DNA of 64,000 nucleotides from Symbiodinium natans (lineage: Eukaryota; Sar; Dinophyceae; Suessiales; Symbiodiniaceae): positions 546,501 to 610,500 of the forward strand of contig CAJNDS010002701.1 in assembly GCA_905221605.1 (NCBI GenBank), read 5' to 3'. Positions 52,979 through 63,719 of this stretch are shown one piece after another; position 1 is the stretch's first letter, and every line of letters begins with the position of its first letter. Made by a program: the position numbers and the translations under genes. The notes beneath the pieces are model-generated. The model was not told the DNA's origin. It saw only the letters and a program-made list of their open reading frames with translations, and did no database searches.

Positions 52979-53667
52979 CCCAGGCAAAGAGAAGTTCGAG
53001 GACGTGTGCTTGGTGGACTGCTTTCATGCCCATGGGATCAAAGCGACGTACAGTCGGGACGGTCCACTGTGGGCCATGGCTGATGGCAACGCCATCCTGC
53101 AGCCTTTTCAGCAACTCCACTGAAAACTAACGGTTATCGTAAAACACTGCAAACAACCACAATCCAAGGAAGGCACTAGTGCTCGTGAAGAAGACTATCA
53201 TCACTCAGCCTGGAGAGTACGTTATCGGCACGCAGGGGCACTTCATAGCTCTTCGCTGGCTTGACGATGAGCTTTCTATTAATTTCGGAAAGCGGCGACA
53301 CGAGTGGGAGCCTGCTTTCTTTGACGAGGAGCTGGAGGCTAGTAATTCAATGATTGTGTCCTGCTCACAAGAATCGCAGTGTGATGATCAGGCGTTCTGC
53401 GAGAGTTGTCCCATCTCTGGCAAAATTTACGTCAATCCCAGCAGCGCTGACGCAGTTTTCCGCCTGGAGGCTGTCCTTACCATTGTCTTCGTTGTAACGC
53501 TTAAACTCTTTCTCTGGAAGGAACTCGCCGCTGTGGAAACTGTCGACAATCACGCGAAGGACATGCCTGGTTCGGGTCTTGAGTCGCTTGTCTGCGAGAT
53601 GCTCTTGCGGCACCTGCTCGATGTCCCTCAGTCGACGCCTAGACAACAGGCCGTGTCCACACTCTAA
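52979..53667 (+). CDS. Peptidase-like exons, copy 2
   Basis: Same as 31185-31873: an exon after a TTTACAG acceptor with VCLVDCFHAHG and GPLWAMADG, then an open stretch with PGEYVIGTQGHFIALRW. The second stretch begins without an ATG, which supports an upstream splice. Cys-His peptidase is a guess from motif shape. Confidence 0.3.
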
Positions 53668-53971
53668 CCAGCTGGAATCAGGCGGTGGATGAAGGAAATG
53701 CTTCATCGGGACCTGATTTCCTCTGGCGGCGAGATACAAGGAAACGTGAGGCGACCGCACACTCTGCGTGATGTTTTCGAGATTCCCGGCTTTATGGAGG
53801 CCAGAACTCGCAGCGCTTTTTTTTGTACTGAAAGCATGTACTCGCAGCAACATTCTGTGCATCGCAGGCCTATTTCTCTGAGGATTCGTCTGCGACACCG
53901 GCGACTAGCAATCAGGTCTCTGATGCTCAGTCGGAACATGATCTCTGTATAGTTATCTTCTTGTCCATAAG

Positions 53972-54277
53972 ATGTGTACCTTGGACGAAGCTCAATGGCG
54001 TCTGCTCGATATCTGCAGGAACATGCACAGTCTTCTCGATGTAAATCAACGTCACCAACGCAGGCTGCGAACGCAATTTGTAACATGTCATTCAGTATAT
54101 TTACTTCGACACGTGCTGCAGCAAGAAGGACAATGCAAGATCTGCGACATCGACAAAAAGTTTCTCGCCACCGAAGAAGGCAAAGCCGCCAAGTGCAACT
54201 TATGCGGCGCTGAACGCGCCCATAAAATCTTGCATGTAACGTGTGTCACGTCAGGTCATGGATGTTCCGAACTATAA
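53972..54277 (+). CDS. Small zinc-ribbon ORF, copy 2
   Basis: Equivalent of 32178-32483, 101 residues, with the C-x2-C-x17-C-x2-C ribbon (CKIC ... CNLCG). One substitution relative to copy 1 (HKIL instead of HTIL). Confidence 0.45.
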   Translation: MCTLDEAQWRLLDICRNMHSLLDVNQRHQRRLRTQFVTCHSVYLLRHVLQQEGQCKICDIDKKFLATEEGKAAKCNLCGAERAHKILHVTCVTSGHGCSEL

Positions 54278-54623
54278 GATCCCGAAGCGGTTCACTCCAA
54301 TGGATTCGGCAGCACACCTGGAGATGAGCGTGGCGCGAAACGGTTTGCATTCAGTCGTGCGTAGACGAGCGGATAGCGCGAGTGTGGAATTTGAGTTCCA
54401 CAGTCGTGCGCAGTCCAATTGCCTTACTGAGCGCGAACTTCTCTCGCAGCATCCACTTCTGGAAACGATGGGATTTCGCGGGCAGGTTCCGGGTGTTTTG
54501 TTGTACTACCCCGAGCTCAAATGGATTTTCTGGTCGGACAATGTGGACGATGCCCGGAACATGCTGAAGGAGTACATCTACTCCACCAGGCAAAGGCAGT
54601 GTGACTCTTCAGAGGCAAGTTAA
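54258..54623 (+). CDS. Unknown ORF downstream of the zinc ribbon, copy 2
   Basis: Equivalent of 32464-32829. 121 residues from ATG at 54258, no recognised domain. Probably an exon. Confidence 0.4.
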   Translation: MDVPNYKIPKRFTPMDSAAHLEMSVARNGLHSVVRRRADSASVEFEFHSRAQSNCLTERELLSQHPLLETMGFRGQVPGVLLYYPELKWIFWSDNVDDARNMLKEYIYSTRQRQCDSSEAS

Positions 54624-54893
54624 ACATACCGTGCTCGATGCTGTGTCCGCTGCGAGGTGCTTTGACGACGAGACTGCTGCGTCTTCTTCGCCGGAAACTG
54701 AGAAGCTCAACGTACGCAGGCGTGCCTCCATAGCTTCACGCAGGTAGAATCCGTCGCGACATCAAACTGAAGTCGTTGTTCGCTACAGTGTTGTTTTAAA
54801 TACAAGTTGCTGTGAGACATATGGTTGCATGCACATGCAGGTGGTCACGGCGCAACAGCGTGTCAGCGTCGCTTGCGTGTACGACCAGTGTCA

Positions 54894-56438
54894 ATGATGC
54901 TACACAAACAAGGCAGCTTTGAGTGTACATGTTCTAACGGTTATTCTTTGTCAAAAACAAGCCAACAAGCTTTTCAAGTGGCTAACTTGAGGACATCACG
55001 ATGGAGGAGATCGCGCTCGTTTCAGCAACAAGAAGATTACCATGGAGGCAGTTTCCACGACGACATACTCAGCATGTTGCCAGGCATGTTCTTCTCTTAT
55101 GACTACTCGAGATCACTTGCAGCGACATGCAAGCACTTGTTCATGGCTGTGAGAAGTGTAACGTACTGGCGCAACAAAACGATCTCCATGAACGTCCCAG
55201 AGTTCGACGATCCGGCGAAGCTGCGTGCCATGAGAAGAGCATATACTGCGGCAGGAATGGTAACTTTCAATCTGCGTCAACTGGCTATGCTACACGACTT
55301 TCCAGAAAGATTTCTTTTGGAGTGGAACTATGAAAACGTTCCTCAGTTTCAAGCGAACAGCAATTTCTTCAGCTTTCAGTCAGACGGGCCGTTGATGGGT
55401 TGCGCAAGCTTTGAAATCACACTGCCAGCGAACATCAAGGGCTTGTATATAGGCGTCCGACAATGGCGAGTGATCAGACCCGCCGCTTTCTTTCGCATTG
55501 ACAATGTGTTTCAGGACAACTGTACTGTTTCCGCAAGTATGAACAGCCAGCCTCCAGTCCCACACGCTGGGCGACGTGCTGAAATTCAGCCGAATCGTCC
55601 ACATAAATTTAGTGTGATCTGGCATCAGCGCATGTTGGAACTGTCCATAGACAACGTCGGAGTTTCTCGTGCTCGACTGTTGGATGGACACGAGGACAGC
55701 GTGTCGCCCTTGGCCCAACTGTTTGTGTGGATTTCCGCATCCTCTCCGACAACTCACGCAGCTGCAACTTTTAAACCTTTGCCCTCTATGGTTCAGCTGC
55801 ATGCACAGATTCAATGTGCAATGTGTCGAAGAGAATACAATCTCAACAGGCCCCGCTGGGCAGTGTGTCCTTTATGCATGACCTGGATATGCCAGGGTCA
55901 CGTGCAGCATTCACCTGCGAGAAGGTGTCCTAACTGTCCAAGTCAGTTGATGGACTTCGTTGGTGGCAGCAGTCAGAACTTGCCGTACGTGAACGCAGCC
56001 GCCTATTACAAAACAAATGCCTGGACCGAATGGTCTGACTTGAAGCACGTGGGCGTGGTTGCCAAGATATTCAGGCAGAACACTGCGTTGTTTGACCGCA
56101 TGCCATCAGCTGTCGACTTGCTCCCTGATCCACAGGAAAGACTGCGTGTGGGCAAGCGCCAATGGGAGCAGGTGATGTACAGGGCTCGAAACATCATAGC
56201 ATTCTTGGCACAAGACAAGAATACTATCCTGTTTCATTTTCTGCATGAACTTTGCAAGCTCGATTCTTGCCGACTCAGAGTTCTTGAAGGTTTGCCACAT
56301 CCAGCAGAGTTCGGGAACTCACTGGAATGGCAAAGCATTGCATTGAGCTTTGCCCTGCGTCTGCATTTATTCTTGGCCATAGAGCAAGAACGACGTTCCA
56401 AGCAATACGGCAATGATCATGTTGATGCTTCGTCTTAA
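54894..56438 (+). CDS. F-box / beta-sandwich / RING-like protein, copy 2
   Basis: Equivalent of 33100-34644, with one visible substitution (TFNL for TFSL). It has the same F-box-like segment, central beta-sandwich and Cys/His array QCAMCRREYNL...CPLCMTWICQGH...CPNC. The TAA at 56436 follows GNDHVDASS. An in-phase splice from after GNDH to the acceptor ACACGCAG at 56549 would fuse it with the next gene. F-box plus RING-like zinc in one chain suggests a ubiquitin-ligase role, to my knowledge unusual for a transposon protein. Confidence 0.6.
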   Translation: MMLHKQGSFECTCSNGYSLSKTSQQAFQVANLRTSRWRRSRSFQQQEDYHGGSFHDDILSMLPGMFFSYDYSRSLAATCKHLFMAVRSVTYWRNKTISMNVPEFDDPAKLRAMRRAYTAAGMVTFNLRQLAMLHDFPERFLLEWNYENVPQFQANSNFFSFQSDGPLMGCASFEITLPANIKGLYIGVRQWRVIRPAAFFRIDNVFQDNCTVSASMNSQPPVPHAGRRAEIQPNRPHKFSVIWHQRMLELSIDNVGVSRARLLDGHEDSVSPLAQLFVWISASSPTTHAAATFKPLPSMVQLHAQIQCAMCRREYNLNRPRWAVCPLCMTWICQGHVQHSPARRCPNCPSQLMDFVGGSSQNLPYVNAAAYYKTNAWTEWSDLKHVGVVAKIFRQNTALFDRMPSAVDLLPDPQERLRVGKRQWEQVMYRARNIIAFLAQDKNTILFHFLHELCKLDSCRLRVLEGLPHPAEFGNSLEWQSIALSFALRLHLFLAIEQERRSKQYGNDHVDASS

Positions 56439-56549
56439 CTTAAAACAGTTTATGTTTTGTTCATTCTTTAGCAAACAAGCATAAAAAAAACAACAACAAT
56501 GTGAACTAGCCGCGAGTATTCATGCTGTTGAATAAAAAAACACACGCAG

Positions 56550-59500
56550 GATGCCTTGGCGGCGGAAGCCTTAGCAGATGACTTCCTTGGGGGTGCGTCG
56601 GACGATGCGGAGAGCCTGGCGATGGACGTTGAAGCTTCTGTTTACGGAGAAGGACAGTGTTGCAATGATCCAGATTGTCTTAACACATTCGTTGCGTTGT
56701 ATACTGTCGCCTTCGCTTATTAGTTTAATTATAGTCTTGAAGGAGGATGGACTGGTCTCATGGGACGCATAGTCGGAGCAGTTCTTTGTCGCGATCCGAT
56801 CACGCCTGTGTTTCACATGCCATCAGACCCTGGGACAGCCACAACCTTTTTTTTACAAGCGCGAACTGATTTATCCACCATCAATCCACATCAACATGAT
56901 AAAGCTTTGCGCTTCGAGCCAGACGGTCACAAGTATTTCTGCAACGACTCCGCTATCGGATGCAGTGTCCCCGGGCTGTAGATTGGCACATGTAAATGTA
57001 ACAAAAATATCACGCAACGAAGGTAATGTAGTTTTGCAATAGTGTACAAGCTGAGGTCACTGGACTGCTACATGAATATTCTCAGGAGTTCGACTCATCT
57101 GATGCGATAGTGAAGATGAAGGCCGGAGCGCGATGGCCCAGGGAAGAGTATGTGGCCAACGACGTCAATTTCAAGCTTATTGCTTCCATGCTTGCCGGAG
57201 AAGATTGCTTTTATCAAGCGGACCTTGTCCACGAACTCACACAAGACCAACCGGATCTGAAAGTCGTTTGTGATCTTTTCAAGAGAAGTCGAGCTGATCT
57301 TGCCAATTGGGAAGAGCTTATGTCCAGTTTCATGCTGCACGACAGCGAGATCGTGGACTTGTGGCAAGTTCAGAGAGACCATGCTGCAAACGCTGGCACT
57401 TGGATGCACGCGATGTTGGAAAACCTTCTGAACGGCTATCAGATCATGCCAGGACCCATGGAGGGTGAGCTTCATGCAGCCATTCGTGTACTTGGAACGA
57501 TCGGTGATGTCCAAGCATACAGAACAGAGTGGTGCATTCATGCGCCAGAAGAAGATCTGGCAGGATCAATCGACCTTGTCTTGCGATTCCCGGATAGGGG
57601 CGAGTTCGTTCTAGTGGACTGGAAGCGCAGCTCGAAGTTGAGGGAGAAATACAACAGCTATGGACATTTCATGAAAAGCCCGCTTGATACTGTCCCTGAT
57701 TGTCAGGGAGAGCACTATCGCCTGCAGCTGAACGTGTACAAGTGGATCTTGGAGAAGTATTACGAGATCAAGGTTGCAAGGATGCTCGTTGTGTGCATAC
57801 ATCCGAACTACCTTCCGCTAGGTTTCATCGACGACGTGCCAGACATGCAGGAGTCGGTGACAAAGCTTATGAGCATCAGACGTGATCTCTTGCTCTCCAA
57901 AGCACTACAAAAGAGTCGCGATACCAACGCAAATCAGCAGCAGCAAACGGAAGAACCAGAACCCACACTGCCCTTCACAGTTGTTCTTCCACATGAGAGT
58001 CCAGGCGATCCACTTTCCGACGACGCTGCGGTGGTGTTGAGCAAGCTCTTAGACAATGCAGACGATGAGGTGCCTCACAGTGCCAAGAAAAGGCGTCTTT
58101 TGCCGGGAGCTGACAGTCACCTGCAGCGTTTCTCGAAGATCTTCAGAGACTCGGCCGACTGCATAGCTACTGTGCTGGACACGTACCCTCGGGATGTCAG
58201 AAACACACGGCATGACATTCGCAAGAAAACGCAGGATTCTCTCTTGCAATTGAAGGTAGCCTATCCGGATACCAGCGTTGAGTTGCAGCGACTTATTCTG
58301 GTTGCTTCTTACATGGTCGACAGAAACTTGTCGGGCAAGCTTTTACTTGCAGACGCTGCAACAATACTTTGGATGGTCGAGGGCGAAAGACATCTGCGAG
58401 TTCACAGAGGCTTCTTGTATATTTACAATGACGATGGCTCATTTGTGCCATTTGGCGGCATTCCTCCTGAGGCAGTGCTTCATCGAGTCCTCGTGTTTTT
58501 CACAACTCTGGAAGGTATCTTCAAAAGGATGAAAGACAACGTCAAAAGACAACCGGATGCTATTGCCGCTGCGATCATGAGTGACAAGCAGAATTTCGTT
58601 GACGAAGCAGCATTTCTGGATGCCTGCAGACATGCAGCAAGATGCCAAATCAAAAGCGCACAACTTGAACGCCTCGATTCAGGAGCCGACGACCGTCCAG
58701 TTTTCCCAGACCAGAATCCCGACCAGGAGTCGTGGACTAGCAATTTCGCGGACAACAGCTTCAAGATGTGTTGCTTCCTCAGAAGCGAGCTTATGCAGAC
58801 TCGCATGGTATCACTTATTGTTGAATGGTGTGAAAGTGAAGATCAAAGGGAGCCTGCTGTTTGCTTTGACGACGTTTGTTTCAAGTACGATTCACCTGAT
58901 TCAGAACACCCTATCGAGGTCGTCAAGAAAAGCGCGGAAAACAACTGCTACGTGCACATACCGCACGCCTTGCTGGACGTCGTGCTGGAGCACAATGTAG
59001 AGCGTCTGCAACGCTTCTACCAGCAGACTTTTTGGTGCAATTGTGATGTTTTCGAATGCTTTCAAAGTGCACTGGCATTAGCGAAACGAGGCTTGAACGT
59101 CGACAGGTGTTTCATAGGGATTTCACCTGGTGGTGTCGGTCAAAGCTTATACTCCTTGCACTTGTCGGAAATGTACAAGCAGCACCACTGTTTTTTTGAT
59201 CCGAACGTGTGGCATCTGGACGAGGAGCTTCGCAAGCAAGTGGAATCTTTCGCCCGTTGTTTTATACTGACGGGTCAAGAGGCTCCCGAGAGTAGCAAGA
59301 AGTTGCATACCGACCTCTACAAGAAGACGATGTCTGCTGATGGCATTATGGGACGCAAGCCGTACGGGTATACTACCCGCATGTTCCACGTTATTGGTTG
59401 GAAGCGTCTGGAGCTTAATCGCATGATGCATTTTGCAGGAGTTAGTCTGGCCAACTTCCATTCCTTATTTAGACGCGCGTTCATCTGGAAAGGGAAAGCG

Positions 59501-62227
59501 CGTTTCGTGCATCCAAAATTTCTGCTGAACTACAACGATCACGAGCTGGACGGGATTTTTGCTGCAGACCCTAGCCTCAACAAATTTATGCTTACATCTC
59601 AGGCCTCAATCGCAGGTCTGCGCTTGCAGTGGGCCTTTGAGCGCAATCACACCAGGGACGATTGCTACCAGCTCATCGAAGCTTACTGCAATGGTGGAGA
59701 TTCGTACTTGACGGAAGATGTCATGCGGATGGCATGTGGCCTCACCGTCCGTCAACGCCAGCTCGAAGAGGGCGATGGTATTGCTGCCGTACTCGAGGGT
59801 GACAAAGCCAGTCAGAACGACAGAGAAAACAAAGTCAATGAGTGGGAGACACTTCGGCTTTTCATATTCGAAACATTGCTTTCCACAACGACGGAGCTGC
59901 TCACCTTTCACGAGTTCAAGAAGCTGGCCTTGAAGCAGGCAAAAACCCCTAATCTGTCAAAAGAAAACTTGTGGGACGAGATGGAAAACAAATGCGTGAT
60001 GCGTGCTGGAATTGTTAAGCACAAGACAAGCAAAGTGAAGCCCGGTGCTTTCATTCCTTTCATGACCTTCGAAAAGACGTTCCGGGAAATCTTGCCTGAG
60101 GCCGATGCAGGCAACGTGAGGATGGTATTCGAGGAAGAGCACGACATGCAGAGCTTGCGACAGTATGCAGTCACGCACTCGAGTCGGAAGAAGAACTCTC
60201 TTTGTTTGCTCGAGTACCACAAGGTCATGTCCAAGACTGCAGCGGGCGAGTCCAAGAAAGGAAGGCCGGTAGCTGAGCAAGAGGCTGTCACACGAAAACA
60301 TTCCAGCGCGCTGCAGAAATTACAGGCTCACGAAAAAAGCATTAAGTGCTTGCTTGATGGCAGTGATGCAAGTGGTTGTGCACGCAGCCCGGGAAGGCGA
60401 CTCAGAGTGAAAGGCGTTCTGTCAAAACAGATCACCTATCATTATCCTGATAAGCCAGCCTACACGGTGACGCCTCGTCGGTACGCTGGACTGGGTAGCG
60501 CGCAGGCTATGTCCCGCAGACTCCAGATGCATGTTCTAGAGACACACTCTGCAGATTTAGACATACAAAACTGCTGTTTCTCGCTTACGTACCAGTTGCT
60601 GGAGAAGATGAAGCCGGAGCCAGCTTTACCGAAAGACCTGGGCGAGGTTCTCGAGGAACTTGCTCACAGGCGCGATGACTTCATTCAGAGGCTGCAGTTA
60701 TCTCGATCAAAAGGAAAAGATGTGCTGAACGCTATTCTGAATGGTGGAACGCCATCAGAAGATCTAAAAGAAAATGAGGATGTCAGGAAGCTGCAGAGAA
60801 TTTCATTATACTTGCGCTGGGTTGCATGTAACATTCTTCACGAGGACTACATGAGCTTGAAGGATCAGAAGGGCAAGAATTTTCCTTCGGCGACAATTTT
60901 TTCTTTGTTGTGGCACGCGGTGGAAGATCGAATTCTTCAGTGCTGGTCAGAGCACGTCCTCGTCGTGGATCCAAAGCCGGCACACCTGTCCTTGCATTTC
61001 GATGGCCTTAGAATATCGAGAGCATGGACTGCAGACATCCAGAAGTTTTGTGCCTCGAGTGAAAGCATTATCGAACAACAAACAGGCTTCAAAGTGAAGA
61101 TCGTGGAGAAGAAACCCCTGGATTTTTTGTCCGCGATACAGCGCGCGTCAGAAGAAGTTCCTGCGTTAGAATCTCTTCCGGATGTATGTCTTCGTCGAGG
61201 CAATTGCATACCATGTGCTCTTTGGCATACGACACCTCTGCTGCGAGCTGTCATTGCAGCGTCTCTTCAAAATAGCGAAGTCGCGGAAAACACTGAGGCG
61301 GAAGACGCAGGCTTCAGATGCTATCGCAGCGCCAGCAAGCTTTATCAAGTTGATCTCGCCTGCAGCCTGGGTCTGCCGCCCAAAGGAGTCAGTGCATTTC
61401 TGCTTCATTTTGAAGGCGCCGGAGCTCCGCATTGTGTCGCAGTTGATATGGCTTCAGACGAGACAGCGATCACAGTTCGTGACGGCCGACGTGGCTTCCG
61501 ACTTTCTCGGAGCTCTTTCCACGAAGCCTTCGGTTCGGCTGTGGACTCTCGAACTAGTGTGTGTTACTGGCCAAGACGATGCAATGAAGACATCCCTGCA
61601 GAAGCCTTGCTGCTCTTAGACATGCAGGCCGGTGCGACGTCGGACACATCGGACGACGAAGGAAACACACTGTTTTCCTTGTCCCCATCGAGGATCGAGT
61701 TTGACTCCGAAGACCGCCCATTTGTGTCGGACAATATTTTACATTGTCTGGAGACAGAAGTCAAAGAGGTAAGCAGCAATCTGGCAGCTCGCGCGAAAAC
61801 AAACAACGGAAGACGAACATGTCCCTTCTGTCCCTTTCGATCGTTTAGCCGACTTTCATCCCTGAGAACCCATATCACCAAACATCATCGCTTCGAACGT
61901 CAGTTCATTCCTTCAGGAAGCAAGCAAGTAAAGGTTGTGCTGGCACTGTACAATCACGCTGCGTCGTCGCAATGTCGAGCAGAAGCACTTCTTCAGGAAA
62001 GCGCATGCATACTGCGGAATACTGTGGTGCCGCCGCTCTCAGCGTCTATCACTCACATCGACAAGCACATCCGACTGGTCTTCGATCGCACTGGCCCGAT
62101 GTATGTCAATGTGAGTGCAGTTGGCGACTCGCTTCATGTGCGACGTGCTCGCAATCTGTATTACACACACACCTTCGCGGATCTCTTGCTGCAGGAGATG
62201 ACGATGACTCATGCTCAAGAGCTTTAG
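56550..62227 (+). CDS. Giant protein: PD-(D/E)XK nuclease, D5/SF3 helicase, polymerase-like, peptidase-like, zinc finger
   Basis: Inferred exons 56550-56698, 56735-56966 and 57056-62227 (introns 36 and 89 nt, GT-AG). Numbering from the frame start at 57110: nuclease AGTWMHAMLE (H100, E104), LAGSID (D155), VLVDWK (D170, K172), and Q206-x3-Y210, as in RecB/Cas4-type exonucleases. D5-type SF3 helicase: Walker A ISPGGVGQS (Lys replaced by Gln678), then ILTGQEAPE, LYKKTMSADGIMGRKPY and GWKRLELN. Polymerase-like: motif A SADLDIQNCCFSL (D1149/D1151), motif B KDVLNAILNGG (1203-1213), motif C LHFDGLRI (D1298), closest in my judgement to family-A/TV-Pol enzymes. Peptidase-like: GNCIPCA (C1366/C1369), APHCVAVD (H1441, D1446). 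C2H2 finger at 1571-1593. The order suggests a replicative polyprotein. Confidence 0.8.
56699..56734 (+). other. Inferred 36-nt intron
   Basis: GTATAC...TTATAG. Removing it joins ...CLNTFVAF to LEGGWTGLMGRI in frame and skips an in-frame TAG. Copy 1 has the same at 34908-34943. The length is very short for an alveolate intron, so this needs cDNA. Confidence 0.5.
56967..57055 (+). other. Inferred 89-nt intron
   Basis: GTCCCC...GCTGAG. Removing it joins NDSAIGCS to VTGLLHEYSQEFDSS in frame, giving the HKYFCNDxAI..SVTxLLH segment that typically precedes this nuclease fold. Copy 1 has it at 35176-35264. Confidence 0.65.
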
Positions 62228-62300
62228 GCTGCCTTAGCATTGTTTCTTTTGTATCTTAGTAGATACGCTCATAGAATACTGATGTTATTGTCTAAGCAAG

Positions 62301-63719
62301 GTGCGAAGCATATGGCCTCGCTGTCACATGGCAGCGCACCAGGCCGGTAACAAGCTGTCCACTTTGCTGCCGGCCGACGTCAAGCACTGGCTACCCATGC
62401 TCGAGGACATCACTATATCACCTTCCTTCACGACAAGAATGAGTGTCATGACTGCTCATCTCGAAGCAGAGCATGAGTGGACATACATTAGCCTGGACGC
62501 CACGCTGAAAATATGCCTGAAGCTGAAGGGCCAGACATCGTACCGGGCCTCCGCGTCGGCTCGCAACGACGCCCCTTTCGGGGATCAGCTTGCGTGGAGA
62601 CGCTTGCTAACGGTAAGGGGTCGTTCGGGAGCTGTTCTACTTCTTCAGCCTTTACAGACAGAGAAGTCAGAGCACGTGCTGGAAGCCTTGCAAGAAACTT
62701 TCACAGAGCGACAGCTCAGTTGTGTTGAGTATATAGCGACTGATAGTCCATCTGCAAAATTCTACTCGCTTGCAAAGTACACGTGCCCGAACTTAAAAGG
62801 CATGATGCTGGACCCTATTCATCTGGCGATTGTCTACGAGTATGGGCACTGGAACAAGCGCACGCCCGGATCGAAAACTCTGCGAGGCATCCTGAAGAAA
62901 ACCTGCGCAGTCGACGATTCCGTGCGTCTGAGGCTGCAGATGACCTTGTACGACGGCGACATGTCCAGACCTTTAGATGAAGCAGAAGCAAAGTATAGGG
63001 ACATGATTTTGTCGATGGATATGCCTGCCGAAGAAACAAATGCAGTCCTGGGAGGAATGGATTGCGAGACGCCGCTGCGCAGTAGACTGGAGTTCATCCA
63101 AGGGGTTGCTGCCGTCTGTTCGCGATACTCGCGTGAGGTCGCGCGCAAAGCGGCAGGACCCAACAAGGAAATCTACAAGATCCTGTTTGCTGCGTGCGCG
63201 CCGGATAGGCTGGAATGGTTGCTAAACAATGTTCGAGTGCGTCGTGCATTACCTAGACAGCAGCTGCATTTCTTGCCCAGCGGGACTTCTGGCAATGAGG
63301 CCCTGCACGCGGAGATTAATTCGTGGTCGAGAAGCACGAACACGCTTCATCGCTCCACTTTAGCATTGAAGCTCCGATACTATCGTTACATAAAAGTGTC
63401 TGCTCATTACCTTGCCACGCACTTTCCTTTGGCACACATTGTGTCAGAGACTGTGTTGTTAAGCAAAGCGGCTAGTAATTCCATTTGGTCGGATGATGAT
63501 TGGATGACGTGGTGCTCCGAACAAAACACTTCTGGCAGACAGAAGAAGGCCGATTTGCCTCTTGTCAAAGCTCGTCAAAATGAAGCTGCTTTGGTGAGAG
63601 CTTGGGTCAAAAAGCGACCAGCTGCCCAAGGCAGTAAGGTCCGCAAGGTGAAAAGAACTCCTCTTCGGGTCATCCGGCACCACACATTGCGTAGCTCTGG
63701 TGTGAAGAGTAAGTCGTAA
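62301..63719 (+). CDS. DDE-type transposase-like protein
   Basis: Open frame of 472 codons; first ATG at 62328. It begins just after an AG at 62299-62300, so a 5' exon, perhaps the preceding gene, may be spliced to it. Candidate catalytic residues: D66 in YISLDATLK, D148 in IATDSPS, and E333 or E338 in SGTSGNEALHAEINSW. Between the second D and the E lies LDPIHLAIVYEY, where D-x2-H recalls the C/D-x2-H motif of MULE-like transposases. TVRGRSGAVLL and HWNKRTPGS are further conserved-looking blocks. The tail is highly basic (KKRPAAQGSKVRKVKRTP). RNase-H-fold DDE transposases cut and join the element's ends. Superfamily assignment (MULE-like or KDZ-like) is uncertain. Confidence 0.65.
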   Translation: MRSIWPRCHMAAHQAGNKLSTLLPADVKHWLPMLEDITISPSFTTRMSVMTAHLEAEHEWTYISLDATLKICLKLKGQTSYRASASARNDAPFGDQLAWRRLLTVRGRSGAVLLLQPLQTEKSEHVLEALQETFTERQLSCVEYIATDSPSAKFYSLAKYTCPNLKGMMLDPIHLAIVYEYGHWNKRTPGSKTLRGILKKTCAVDDSVRLRLQMTLYDGDMSRPLDEAEAKYRDMILSMDMPAEETNAVLGGMDCETPLRSRLEFIQGVAAVCSRYSREVARKAAGPNKEIYKILFAACAPDRLEWLLNNVRVRRALPRQQLHFLPSGTSGNEALHAEINSWSRSTNTLHRSTLALKLRYYRYIKVSAHYLATHFPLAHIVSETVLLSKAASNSIWSDDDWMTWCSEQNTSGRQKKADLPLVKARQNEAALVRAWVKKRPAAQGSKVRKVKRTPLRVIRHHTLRSSGVKSKS

